DNA from: Homalodisca vitripennis
Lineage: Eukaryota; Arthropoda; Insecta; Hemiptera; Cicadellidae
Assembly: GCF_021130785.1 (NCBI RefSeq)
Contig: NC_060208.1
Coordinates: 52,367,501 to 52,431,500, forward strand
Direction: 5' to 3'
DNA length: 64,000 nucleotides
Shown here: one piece after another, positions 13,186 to 24,655 of the stretch
How positions within the stretch are numbered: position 1 is the stretch's first letter
Layout: every line of letters starts with the position of its first letter
Notes under the pieces: model-generated
Seen by the model: only the letters and a program-made list of their open reading frames with translations
Database searches by the model: none
What the model was told of the DNA's origin: nothing
Program-made: the position numbers and the translations under genes

Positions 13186-14496
13186 GTTGAAAACTATCGT
13201 CCCATTACCATTCTCTCTGCTGTTGGGAAGGTGTTTGAAGGGCTCGTACTGTCTCGTTTGAGACCATACTTGAAACCTCTAGTTTGTCCTAGTCAACACG
13301 GTTTTACCGCCTGCAAATCCACAGTAACCAATTTACTTCTGTTTGAAGAAAAAATACTATCCACCATGGGGTCTGGTAAACAGCTGGACGTGGCTTTTAT
13401 TGATTTTGCCAAAGCCTTTGACAAGGTTGACCACTACATTCTTGGACAAAAACTCAAAGCTTATGGCATTCACGGCCCACTCCTCTCCTGGCTGAGCGAC
13501 TATCTGCTGCGACGGCGCTTGCTGGTAAGGCTTCCTGGTGCACTTTCTCAGGAATTCCATCAATCCTCGGGCGTCCCTCAGGGCTCCTTATTAGGCCCAT
13601 ATCTTTTCACTGTATTCATTAATGATATTACTTCGATACTGAAAGTGGATGCCCTGCTTTTTGCTGACGACGTCAAAATCTACACGGTGGTCTCCAGCCG
13701 GGACGACTCTGCACTGCTTCAGTCGAGTCTTGATGGTGTTCTGGATTGGTGTAGAACTAACAACATGAATCTAAACTCGTCCAAATGCTCTGTAATGACC
13801 TTCAGTCGATTGCATCAACCTAGTATTTTTCAGTATTCACTGGATGGTCAACCTCTGGATAGAGTATTCAAAATTAAGGACTTGGGTGTTACCTTCTCTG
13901 CTGATCTTTCCTTCAATGACCATGTCGATGAGCTGTGCAGAAGAGCGTATAGGATGTTGGGATTCATCAACAGGTCTACTCGTGGAATGACAAGCTCTGC
14001 AGTCTTAAGGACTCTCTACTCATCCTTCGTTCGCCAGTTATTGGAATATGCGAGTCCTGTTTGGTCTCACTACCAGCTGGGTCTTGTTGACAAACTGGAA
14101 GCGGTCCAAAGGAGATTCCTGAGACTGGTGGGACTGCGGCGAGGACTGCTGTTTAGAGACATTCCTGTTGCTGAGCTGCAGGCCGAGCTTCTTCTCCCAG
14201 ATCTTCGGACCAGGCGCTGTGTGGCGGATGTCTTGTTGCTGATTCGGCTGATAAGGGGGGAGCTGGACTGCCCGTCGCTGCTTTCGCGAGTGGATTTTCG
14301 TATACCATCGGGGACTCGTTCGAGGGAGTTGTTTGGGAGGCGCCAATATTCAAGAAACTATGACTTCCATGGTCCACTTGCAAGGATGATGAGGACTGGC
14401 AACCGTCACTGCGGCGGGTTGGATCTCTTCCACGACGGGGTTTCGACCATAAGGAGAGGAGTATTGACAGCCGCACAGCAGGACTCTACATGAAGC
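13186..14496 (+). pseudogene. LINE reverse transcriptase, C-terminal part of ORF2
   Basis: Encodes the RNA-directed DNA polymerase used for target-primed reverse transcription. The frame is open from a TAA at 13,171; the segment VENYRPITILSAVGKVFEGL marks the entry to the RT fingers. The catalytic D lies in FIDFAKAFDKVDH, a GVPQGSLLGP motif follows, and the catalytic FADD box is at 13,660-13,671. The thumb and C-terminal region, with RRFLRL and a basic end, run to the stop at 14,494-14,496. About 420 residues stay open after the frameshift, so this copy is relatively young. The N-terminal RT segment is out of frame and the endonuclease is missing, so it cannot be autonomous. Exact clade within Jockey/CR1/I-type LINEs is uncertain. 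Confidence 0.85.
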
Positions 14497-14534
14497 GTCC
14501 TACCGTCTCTATTCTTCATTTGTTATTATTTTTT

Positions 14535-14934
14535 GCATACGTACATATAGTATTTATTGATTGTTATTGTTTTTGTTACTATATATGCATTTTTATCGAT
14601 TGTTATTATTCTTAGTATATTTTTCAAGTTGTTACATACTTTGCTCGTATTTATATCTGCATGTATTCGGTTGCTGGTATACTTATTGTTTGCTTGTTAT
14701 AGGTTTGATTTGTAAACATTGGTTTGTCTTTTATTTCTTGCATACGTACAGATAGTATTTATTAATTGTTTTTGTTTTTGTTACTATATATACATATTAT
14801 CGCTGTTATTATACTTAGTATACTTTTCAAGTTGTTGCATACTGCTTGTATTTATACTGCTTGCATGCTAGTATTCTGTTACTAGTATATTTAAGTATCT
14901 GCATGTTATAGATTTGATTTGTAAACATTGGTTT
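14535..14934 (+). repeat. Tandem duplication in LINE 3' UTR
   Basis: Two diverged ~195 bp copies, 14,535-14,725 and 14,740-14,934, offset 205 bp. Each starts with GCATACGTACA and ends with GTAAACATTGGTTT. Divergence between the copies suggests the duplication belongs to the LINE family rather than to this insertion. Confidence 0.8.
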
Positions 14935-14946
14935 TGCCGTTGGAAT

Positions 14947-14974
14947 GAAATAAATAAATAAATAAATAAATAAA
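14947..14974 (+). repeat. (TAAA)n LINE tail
   Basis: Six or seven TAAA units directly follow the LINE 3' UTR, marking its 3' end. Confidence 0.85.
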
Positions 14975-15528
14975 CATTTTGATTTCTCAACCATTCAAAA
15001 AATGAAATTGAATCCATTGGCTGAAAGGTATTGAATGTTGATTAACCGTTTCCGTATTCATTTCCGTCAATACATCACCGTAATTGAGATAGAGACAGCA
15101 CAATATTCATATTTTGGAGCCGCCAAAGAAACTAGTGTTAATGAATACCTGTTACTTGGTGTGTGTGGATACATAGATTCTTATTATGCTTAATGCCTAT
15201 TCATTATTATACTTATTGTTCAATATGTGTATGTGTGTGTGTGGGTGTGCACGCGCGTGCTGTTTTCTGCTGCTTTTTTGTGAATTTAATGTACCGTACA
15301 TGATACTTAATGATAATGTTTTTTTACCAAACTCAACCCGATTGAACTAGATTTCTTTGTCTTAACACATACAGTGAAAGAGAGAGGTATGGTCATACAG
15401 ATAATCACAGATTAGTATGGTTTGTTATCAATCCGTCATTAATATTACTACGACGAATCGTGTGTCCAAAATATTTAAAAGGCAATTACAAACAATTTTT
15501 TATATACGATATGTACTAAATTAGTATT

Positions 15529-15540
<12 letters not shown>

Positions 15541-15582
<42 letters not shown>
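15541..15582. repeat. (TA)n microsatellite
   Basis: Pure TA run following a few CATA units. Confidence 0.95.
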
Positions 15583-15586
<4 letters not shown>

Positions 15587-16516
15587 CATTTTCTTCAAGT
15601 CGTTTTTTTATTGCAAGGTTGTTTGGTTGAAAATTATTAGAGTAGATAAAACAGACGAACCAAGACAGCCACGTTAAATCAATTAATGGTCGTTGGGTGA
15701 ACTACTGATCATCACACTGGGTGGTGGTGGTGACGGAATCACGGCGGCAGGGGAAGAGTCAAGCGCAGGGGAGAGTAAGAGTGCATGTTTCAACAGGTTG
15801 ATGACTGATCACGTCATGGTCTATTTATAGCACCGGTATGTCCCATCATGTGTTTACCATTCACAAGTAATGCGGCTGATAGGACGAGCACAAATATGTG
15901 CAATGTTATGTGATCATAGCCAGCTCGTACATTACTGTTTTCGGTGATAAGTAAAATAGCTTTTATGGAATATGTAAAACTGATTTCATCGGGCAGTAAA
16001 GAAGGGTGAACTAGAAAAATCACCAAGTACGGTAATATTTTAAACTAGTAATTGAGAAATTCGGTTTTTATCACACATATATTATAAAGATAATAACATC
16101 ATTTCGTCCAACAAATGCTTTGCAATATAGTACAAGATAACAGATGTCTCTATAATGTACACAAATTATGTATTATTTCGACAACAATTATGTATTATTT
16201 CGACAATAATTATGATTTACAGAGAAAAATACCGGCGGCCAAAACTTTTCTAGCGTAACTTTGACAGTAAACTGCCACAAGTTAGCTCATGGTTACAAAA
16301 TAATAGTAATGAAATTATCCTTAAACATATAAAGGTGCTGGTATGCACAAAATGGTATGCTAACGTAACAACCTTATTTGTATACTCCTTCTAAGCACAT
16401 ACCGTAATTAGGTTTGCGTGTATAAATATGCCTTAAAAGTGAAAGAGCTATCTTACTGCAATTACAATTTTTCAATACAGTTTAAATTAGAAACTGTGTC
16501 TTCATTTGAAAGAAAG

Positions 16517-16526
16517 AATTGTAATT

Positions 16527-16590
<64 letters not shown>

Positions 16591-16597
16591 TACAATT
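16517..16597. repeat. (TA)n tract bounded by 16 bp inverted repeats
   Basis: AATTGTAATTTATATA at 16,517-16,532 is the exact reverse complement of 16,582-16,597, with TA repeats between. The whole 81 bp can fold as one long stem. Confidence 0.9.
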
Positions 16598-17048
16598 ACA
16601 AACATATAAAACATAAAGTATACATAAAACCTTTTCCGGTTGTTTAGATTTATGGTAGTATAATGTATTTATCTATATTAAGTGTTTCAAAATACTAAAT
16701 CCTTGGAAATACAAGTTATATGCTATATATTTTCATCCAAAATTTACCTCATGTTTTTCTTAACCTATAAATAATACTAGTTCATAGGGTGTTTGTATGT
16801 ATGGCTATTCTACAACAGTCATGGTTTATCGTATTTAATATGGACTTATCCTGACATACATTAGCCGAATTTTATTTACTAGCGTTAAAAAACTAAATAG
16901 CATAATTATTAAAAGATTGTTGAATATGTCAATGACATTTCGGTAATGAAAGTTACAAACATTAAGCTATGATTATAAAATTTATTTGTTTAGAGTGTAT
17001 TTTAAATACGCGATACGTTTTTGACGTGTATTTATAACGTTCACTCAC

Positions 17049-17191
17049 CCCCAAATATGAGATATATGCCAGACAAAAAAGATATCCAATAAGCTCCCCT
17101 TGGACACTCAACCAACTGACATGATGAGAACCAGAAACCGTTGAAGCACTGTAACGAACTCCACGATTGGCTGCCAGGAGCGGTCTACGCA
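17049..17191 (-). CDS. Possible exon, product unknown
   Basis: On the minus strand an ATG at about 17,191 opens 47-48 codons with balanced codon use (starts MRRPLLAANRGVRYSAS), then a hydrophobic stretch ending LIGYLFCLAYISYLG. The frame then meets GGGGTGAGTG, a strong 5' splice donor, near 17,048. The arginine-rich, Ser/Ala-rich start could be a mitochondrial presequence and the hydrophobic part a membrane segment; both are inference. No second exon was identified. A decayed transposon fragment is an alternative. Confidence 0.3.
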
Positions 17192-18054
17192 TTGTTACTT
17201 GAGTGCCCCTCCACTCTAGAACTGAGGTCCTTCCTCCTCATTGTGGCACTCGGTTTGGTGCTCCTCATTAATGATACTACAATCCCTTCTTGATTACAAT
17301 GTCTCTTGTGTCATTTTATACTCATTTACAAGGCTGTTATTGATGGCAATATATAATTTAACATAATTTAGCAATAAATAAACTTTAGTAGTAGTAAATT
17401 ACTTTTAGATATAATAATACTAGGGTCTCAACACCATTCTGAGAATTATAGAACGTTTGAATACGTTATTGAAAAGCTAGGAGGTTCCAGTATTCACTGT
17501 TTTGGATCAACCAGCGTATTAGTCGAACCTTAACATGATCCTAAGACCAACATATCAGATGGTTGTATTATTGTATGTGAATTTAATATTTTAAGTCCAG
17601 TATAAGTCTTGCATATCTTCGAACATAATTAAAAAACAAATCTTACATCTCAAAATTAAGTCCAATCTCTTAATTCAATCGAAAATTTACAAAGGAATGG
17701 CCCTTACAGAGGAAAAGAATTAGTAATTTAAATGTGACTGCGATTACAATACTCATCAAAGAGTTATTCATATTTCCAGTGATATATTGACCACCACCAC
17801 TGTTGAAATGACTACTAAAAACCATTTACTTGGAGGAGGCTAAGAGTTTTATTGAAACTAAGATTTAATATAGCTGTCTCAAAATTATTTTATTACCTTA
17901 CATAAATCTTTCGTGGTGAATGAAAGAATAAAATATGAACTAGCCTGTAACATTATGGAACTGTTTATAATATTCTCTAACAAAATATAGCCATTATGGG
18001 AGAATAGGAACTTCAAGTGGAGTGCGAAAATTGCGATTGATAGAAAGGAAATGA
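17192..18054. other. Non-coding stretch
   Basis: No gene supported. The first ~80 bases are GC-richer and could be 5' flank of the minus-strand exon candidate. Confidence 0.4.
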
Positions 18055-18123
18055 TACGGGTTGACATTACAGTAATTGAACACAAAGCCATCTGACAGCC
18101 TACCATTAACTGAGCTCCTAACG
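18055..18123 (+). repeat. Short dispersed repeat (~70 bp)
   Basis: Plus-oriented partner of 12,917-12,986. Confidence 0.65.
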
Positions 18124-19805
18124 GACACCGTATCGCCACTTTGTATCTCGACATGTTTCCAATAACACTCTGTAATATCAAGGACATTTATAACGAACTG
18201 ACAGGATGATAACTGCGCACATCCTTTTTGTATAGCTTATTCGTTCTCTTCGCTTTATGTAGTTTCACAACTGTTGCACTTAATATCTACAAATGTCATG
18301 TATAAATTATATTCACAATCAATATTAATTTATCTACGATACGTCCTCTGTAATATGACACATTACATGACTGAGTTGTTTATAAAAGTGGTTAGACACG
18401 TATCATTTGCGTGATAGGTTTTAAAGTTTGCTTTAAGTTTTAACTTTTCTCTACAGCTGATGCCTAAAAAACATGTATTTATAGTATTCAGTAAAACTAT
18501 TTACGGTGATCTGATGACAGACAATTCTTGTTCAAAATCCTTTATATCAGTTGAAACTTTAGAAACTACTGAACCTATATTATTAAGTACATAATAATAG
18601 AATGGATAATTTTCGTAATTGAGTTGTAAAAAGTGTATACAAGATATTATTATAAATTAAACAAAAACTGAATGGGTAAACAATGGTCAAGATAAACGAA
18701 CACCGGTTATCCATAGTTGATCTGGGAGCTGTAACTGGATTGATCGATTTGAATTTGCAGATCGAGTTGAGAAACAACACATTGGCCTGATTGAAGTCAA
18801 GTCTCTGTGATGATTCGACCTGCTTCGCCTGATGCATTACCCACAACCCGAACCGAAAACAATGTCAGTGACAATTTTTTTTATATGCCAAACGCTTTTG
18901 AGACATCTGAAGAACCTTTAAACCTAACGCAACGTCTACGGCTATTCCGACATTGTTGCATTTTTTTAATATTGTGTTCCATGCACAAACAGCACAATTC
19001 TATCATGTGAAATTGTTTGATGACTCTGACGTATTGATGAGGGGTTTGGACATGTTTGCACTGCAAGTAATTTCTCTTTTTAAACTATTGTCAGATCTTC
19101 CAGTATACGGAAGTGGAGATTAAAGGATTAAAACAGATATCGAAAGTAAATTTCACTGCTTATAATATTATCAAGACCAAGTGCAGACAATAAATGGACA
19201 TTGGCAGCCAGGACCTCCTTAAAAATCACCATGTCTCAAAGTAAGGAAAATCTATTGAGCCATGGTTGGGCGAAAATCTAATAGGACAGGTAATCTCGGT
19301 ATTTATCAAATTCACTTCTATATTTTTACATCAAATTTTCAGGGGAGATTTCAGAAATCAATTTCTAGATACTATATAGTACCTCTATACAGTAGAGAGA
19401 TACTAGAGATCTAGTACATCTTTCACAGATTTCCTCATGTATTTCTTATATCACTATAGGAATTAAGTTGAATCTAAAATTCTCCGTCACAAAGGTATTG
19501 TTTAGAAAATATCTACAAACTTGACACAAACAACTCATCAACAATATATTTAGGGATAGCTAAAACCAGCTCTTGTATGATTGTTCCAACGATTATTCTA
19601 TAATAGCAGATTATGTGATATTCCTCATATAAAAAGAGTAGCCTGCTATATTGCCATTTAATGCAACACCGTATAATCTATATCCACTTTTCCAAGAAAT
19701 AATATTGTCTTTTAATATATTCAGATTAACTCCTCACAAGTAAATAGACAGGAACTTGCACTGGTGGTTTAGTCACTATAGGCTACTAGGAGTTGCAGAC
19801 ACATA
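18124..19805. other. Non-coding stretch
   Basis: No gene supported; chance-length frames on both strands overlap at 18,583-19,066. Confidence 0.5.
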
Positions 19806-19845
19806 AAGAGATCAGGTAAGAATAAGTTTTTGGAGAGAAGAAATC

Positions 19846-19989
19846 ATGGGAGATATTCAAATTCCCAAAGAGCTTTTTGCAGATTGCTACATATCTCACT
19901 ACAAGGCCGGGGTATTAAAGGGGGTCCTGGGAAATGATCTGGCAACGGCTCAGTCTTCTGTGACAGCTTATGTTGTCTCCAACCATTAA
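19846..19989 (+). CDS. Short coding-like frame, product unknown
   Basis: A 47-codon frame, MGDIQIPKELFADCYISHYK onward, ending ...AYVVSNH before a TAA. It stays open upstream to about 19,808 (62 codons in all). Codon use is far less AT-biased than the neighbourhood. Just upstream, ATCAGGTAAGA could be a splice donor on the same strand. It lies just left of repeat copy B and might belong to its unseen left part. I do not recognise the family; it could be a final exon or a transposon fragment. Confidence 0.3.
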   Translation: MGDIQIPKELFADCYISHYKAGVLKGVLGNDLATAQSSVTAYVVSNH

Positions 19990-21163
19990 GCTAAAACACC
20001 TCATGACTAGTTAAACTACGAGCATCAAGATCCCTCCAAGCTAAGAAGCGCATGACTATTTTTTATCTTAAAGTAGAAAAACCCTAACTCTTTTTCAATT
20101 TGATCATAACTTTTAGAGCTAAATTACTATCGATTATTACAATACCTATTCATGTATATAGCATGATATTGGGCCACAGCTACTATTAAAGAGATATTGT
20201 TTACATAAACGTAACAAAAAAGAAGAAACCAGAACTATTTAAAAGGTTTGAGAAATTAATTCGATTAGAATTATAACATTGTGAACGGTATTAACTGAAT
20301 ATTCTAATGAAATTGTAACCTTAACTTTGTAACAAGTAAACATTTTTCGAAACGGCCATGAAATTTTACTCAAGCAGTTTTAATCCGTGGAGTTGCCACT
20401 TACCAAAGGCTACTAGGCTGAGGTAATTCCAGAAGTCATAGTAGATTCAACAAAAAATCAGGAAACTAAAACCGTGTCACTGATTCTGAGTGGTGGTTTA
20501 TACCAATAGTGATCGAAACTGTGTTATAATAAAAGTCGCCCAGAAAGTGGGCAAATTTTCTTATCAACTACTGATTTCAAATTTATCCACTTCATAAAAC
20601 AGAGAGCTACGGATCATGCCCAGAGGTATAGGTTTCCACGTTCAATGATAAAAAAAAATTAATTTGGTATCTCCAAAACACTGTCCGTTAATCGACACCA
20701 GAGGCTCACTTCTTTGTTACCCACATACCTAATCGGTCCCCTAAGAACGTTTCCAGCTCGATTGACTTGTCCGGACTCTCCACCGCCATCCACCGCTCTT
20801 CTCTGCCCAACCACCACATGGCTTAACCTGCGTGGTGGGGTTCCTGATGTACTGCCTGATCCTGCCTATCCTAGTTGCTTGGTTTTTACCCCTTCCTCCT
20901 TTTAAATTTGACCCACTACACCTTGTAAACGGTAAATGCGTGATTTTATTCTTTTGATGATTTAACTGTCAATAGAAACCTTCTGAAAATGTCAATAGGG
21001 TCAAAACATTCCATTAATATTGTTTTGTAATTGATACTAAATAGAGTATTAAAGCTTGAAATAACGGATAAGGATGCTAATGGACTATTTATAGATTGAT
21101 TATAATACATCACAAATGTGGTATATTATTGTTCTTTATTAACCACAATTATAATAATTATGT

Positions 21164-23557
21164 ATGTTAACTTTTTTGCATAAATGTAAGGTTGAAAACC
21201 TTATGCCTATAGGGTTAACTCTAAAAACTCCTTTTCATAGTAGGAAAGCCAGTAAAATTTTTGTCTTTTTGCTTCTAAAATCTTTACTTAAAGAAAGAAT
21301 TGCATATCATCATCGTGAAAGATGCCTCCTCCAAAATAGTATTGAGTGTAAAAAAACTGAATTAAAAACAGTGATCGGTACAGAATTCAACAACATTCTC
21401 GAAAGCATCCAAAAATAGATGTAAAAAAGTTTCTGAAACAGATAAGAAAAATAAAATCTCCAAACTTGAAAAATTAGGCCCAAAAAATGTGATTTACCTA
21501 AAGATGGCAAGGTGAATACGGAATGCAAATAATAAAAATATAATCAACCTCTCTTCAAAAATCCTCAATGAAGCGGAAATATCAGTCTTATCCAAGGGTT
21601 TAATCTTTTCTGTCGTACAAAAATCGGTAAAGGCACTGGAGTTCGTAACTGGAATCGAGTCGGCTGTTTCACAGTTATCTGAGGAACAGGGTTACCGGTT
21701 TCGTTGTGTGGCCAGTCTTTACTCAGAAAAATTCCTCCCACAAAACCCAATTTTGACAATAGAGGAGAAAAAGGCCATGTCGGTCCTTGGGAAAGACGAC
21801 ACGGTCAAAATCTTACCTGCCGACAAACGCAACGCTACTGTTGTACTTGACTCAGTAGCGTATAAAGAAAAGATTGCGGAAACTCTAAATACTAGCAAAT
21901 ATACAGTTTTAAATAAAAGACCCGACTGATTCATTTGAACGCATAGTAGCAAACACCTTAAGAAAACATAAAGAAATTTTTTTTAGATAAATTTAGATCT
22001 AAATTAACTCCTCACCACTCCAAAATCCCCCATATGTATGGCCTTCCCAAAATCCACAAACCTACAATCCCTCTCCGGCCCATCATTAGTTCTCGTGATT
22101 CACCTTGCAGGGAATTGTCTAAAGTCCTCTTGGACATCTTAACGCCATTGGTAGGAAAAACTGACTCTTTCATCAAAAATTCAAGGGATTTTGTAGAGAA
22201 AGTCAAAATCTCTAAAGTTGACTGAAACTGACAAACTGGTTAAGTTTTGATGTCGAAAGTCTATTTACAAATGTACCAGTTCCAGAAACTCTCGGAATTA
22301 TTAAATCACGTCTCAAAGAAGACCAAAAATTAAAGGATAGAACTAAACTTCCCGTGCCAGTAATTATGGAACTGTTAGAACTATGCACTCAATGCAAATT
22401 ATTTTGAGTTAGAGGGTAAAAATTTACCGTCAAGATGAGGGGATGGCAATGGGTTCTCCACTGTCTCCTATTTTCGACAATATCTTCATGGAGGAATTTG
22501 AGCGAAAAGCTTTGGCTTCAGCTCAGTTCAAACCGAAGATTTGGTGGAGGTATGTGGATGATACCTTTGTTATTTTTTCTCATGGAGACATTGAATTAAA
22601 TAATTTTTTGAATCACATTAATAGTATTTCTCCTTCCATCCGCCTCACAATGGAAGTGGAAGTCCAAAACAAGCTTCCCTTTTTGGATGTGTGTGTATTA
22701 AGAGATAGGGATGTCCTTAAGACAACTGTTTTTCGAAAGATAACACACACAGGAAAATATTTAAATTATCAATCCAACCATCAAAAATCTGTCAAAGAAG
22801 GAGTAGCCTACTCGTTGTTTGATAGAGCAAAGAGCTTGTGCTCAGATAAAGATGGATTAAAAGAAGAATTTAAGAAAGTTGAATCGGATCTCAGAAGCAA
22901 TGGATACCCTCAATTAGTAATAAATAAGTGCAAAAGAACCAGAAGAATCATTCCTGAGTCAGAAAAACAGAATTGTGATAAATTTGCGTTTATGTCAATC
23001 CCTTATGTGCCGGGATTATCGGAGAAAATTAGAAGAGTAGGTAGAAAGTACAACATTAGAACCGCGTTTAAAACACAACAACACTCTTAGACAAAGTCTC
23101 GTAAAAACAAAACCAAAAAATGGCACACAGGATTCCAAAAACTGTGTTTACAGTATAAAATGTAGTTGCAATAGGGAATACATAGGCGAGACAAAAAGAC
23201 CACTAAACGTAAGGATAAAAGAGCACAAAGAAAACACGAGAAAGGTGTCTAACAGAAAAGTCAAAAATTGCACACCATTGTTGGTCCGAAGAGGCCATCA
23301 TATGAATTTGGGGTGAAGCCAACATAATACATCGGGAACCACAATTTCTTCAAAAGGAAATTAATTGAGGCAACATACATTAAATTGGCAGACCAACCAA
23401 ACCAATCAGTCGAGATTAGGCCGCTTTGGTTGCCAATTCTAAAAAATGTAACTAAAGAGAAAACCAAAAAGTATCAAACGGATCAGATATTTGTAATAAA
23501 CCAAATGCGGAGTCACAATATGGTTTTAAGAAGTTCATCTCGCATGAACCAATAATA
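21164..23557 (+). pseudogene. Penelope-like reverse transcriptase/GIY-YIG endonuclease (broken ORF)
   Basis: Penelope-like proteins copy RNA with a telomerase-related RT and nick targets with a GIY-YIG nuclease. Visible in order: an N-terminal segment with SRKASKI and LLKERI (21,164-21,418); a frame-broken linker with VTGIESAVSQLSEEQ; EEKKAMSVLGKDDTVKILPA (21,760 on); YGLPKIHKPTIPLRPIISSR (22,037 on); SFDVESLFTNVP (about 22,243); AMGSPLSPIFDNIFMEEFE (22,443 on); and the catalytic YVDD at 22,551-22,562. The intact C-terminal RT block runs to a stop at 23,090. The GIY-YIG part follows in another frame, with VYSIKCSCNREYIGETKRPL and the YIG triplets at 23,179-23,187. At least five frameshifts or stops make it inactive. 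Confidence 0.9.
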
Positions 23558-23880
23558 ACGAAAGGGCCCATTCCTGTCCCCCTTCCTTTTTTATTTCCGC
23601 CATCTTGTTTTAGTCTGCCGTCACGATTACCATTGGCTAGTCCCTTTGGTTAGTCGTAGTGGTTAGTAGACGAATGAAGACGCATTGTGATCTGTATTCC
23701 GTAGATCTGTTTTAATGATTAGTGTTCTGTATAGTTTTTTATTAAGTGCATGTTTATAGAGTTAGTGAAGTTGACAAACAACATGTAGGTTGTGATAAAT
23801 TAAACCTGACTTAAGAATATGCGTGCCAATAACGCTTTGGTAAGATTTTGTTTATTTTAACCTAGCTTGTAATATTATGT

Positions 23881-23947
23881 ATTAGGTTAGTTCTTTTCCT
23901 GAAGAGAAGAGATCAGATTGCAGATCTCGAAACGTAGTGTTACTGTA
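23881..23947 (+). ncRNA. Hammerhead-ribozyme-like motif 1 (Penelope 3' region)
   Basis: CTGAAGA (23,899 on), a hairpin with GAGATC/GATCTC arms, then GAAAC (23,929-23,933), CGTAGTG and GTT. This matches the order CUGANGA, stem II, GAAA, short stem III, cleavage triplet GUH. Flanking TTAGT and ACTGT could form a partial stem I. Hammerhead motifs with short stem III are known from Penelope-like elements. Folding is by eye, and stem I pairing next to the core is imperfect. Confidence 0.6.
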
Positions 23948-23956
23948 ATATTATGT

Positions 23957-24013
23957 ATTAGGTTTCTATACCTGAAGAGAACGATTGATCTCGAAACGTA
24001 GTGTACTGATTTA
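23957..24013 (+). ncRNA. Hammerhead-ribozyme-like motif 2 (tandem copy)
   Basis: Second CTGAAGA (23,972 on) with a shorter stem II and GAAAC at 23,993-23,997, then CGTAGTGTA. Preceded by the same AATATTATGTATTAGGTT leader as motif 1, so the two are a tandem duplication. Stem II is degraded relative to motif 1. Confidence 0.5.
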
Positions 24014-24545
24014 TTGTCCGGAGGTCCGGAAAAATCCTGTTTCCTTCACAATCCTTCCATCGTCAAAAAAATAACCTTCAAACAAAGAATGTTAACTTGA
24101 TTATGGATGTTACAAAGAACTACAAACTTAATGCTTCTTGCTTAATTTATAAATTTTAAATGTTTACTAATTGTTTTCCACCTATCTCGATCATATTAAA
24201 AATAACATTATTTACAAACTTATCTTCAATACTTAAACTTCCTGAAATTTGCAAATTTGAGAGACAGAAAAGTTTAAAGCAATATTTGGCTTCCACGGCA
24301 ATAATAAATTCCACTTTAGAGCAAGATGTATTGGCGGCCATCTTGGTTTTAGCCCCACGGGAACAATGTTAACTACTTTGACGTCCTTATTTCCTCACAA
24401 AGGTAGGTGTTTAATTTTTAAAATATAATACCTCTTCTGGGCCAACTGGAAGAAATGTCGATTTCTCGTATGGATATCATCTCAAAATGTCAACAGCAGA
24501 TATATTATAACTTTAAATTTAATTTGTTACAACACTAATTTTTTT

Positions 24546-24655
24546 ACTCTCTCTCTCCTCTCCCACCCATCTCACTCCCTCCTCTATCTCCCCTCTCACT
24601 CCCTCCCCTCTATCTACCCCTATCTCTCGACCTCTCTCTCTCGGCCTCTCTCTCG
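24546..24655. repeat. Degenerate CT-rich tract
   Basis: Interrupted CT/CCCT sequence equivalent to the pure CT run at 1,956-2,066 of copy A. Confidence 0.9.

Larger units (their letters stand above)
13130..14974 (+). mobile_element. 5'-truncated non-LTR retrotransposon (Jockey/CR1-type LINE)
   Basis: Contains a reverse transcriptase frame (13,231-14,493), a 3' UTR with an internal ~200 bp tandem duplication, and a (TAAA)n tail ending at about 14,974. No endonuclease domain or ORF1 precedes it, so the copy is 5' truncated, as is common for target-primed insertion. RT-like sequence starts in another frame near 13,130 (reads FIPLC...), so there is a frameshift near 13,180. I could not identify a target-site duplication. 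Confidence 0.85.
14975..17048. other. Non-coding stretch with simple repeats
   Basis: No gene supported. Holds the TA microsatellites listed separately, a short TG/CG run at 15,230-15,262, and a G-rich patch at 15,715-15,800 that contains CATGTTTCAACAGGT. Confidence 0.5.
21150..24075 (+). mobile_element. Penelope-like retroelement, decayed
   Basis: A near-complete but frameshifted Penelope-like ORF (RT plus GIY-YIG endonuclease) is followed by a 3' region with two hammerhead-like motifs and a terminal tail (CCGGAAAAATCCTGTTTCC, then a CATCGTCAAAAA end). Comparison with copy A brackets the insertion between about 21,130 and 24,110. The 3' tail recurs alone at 35,889-35,917 and 57,449-57,492. 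The 5' end lacks a recognisable upstream hammerhead or pLTR, so it is probably 5' truncated. Confidence 0.9.
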
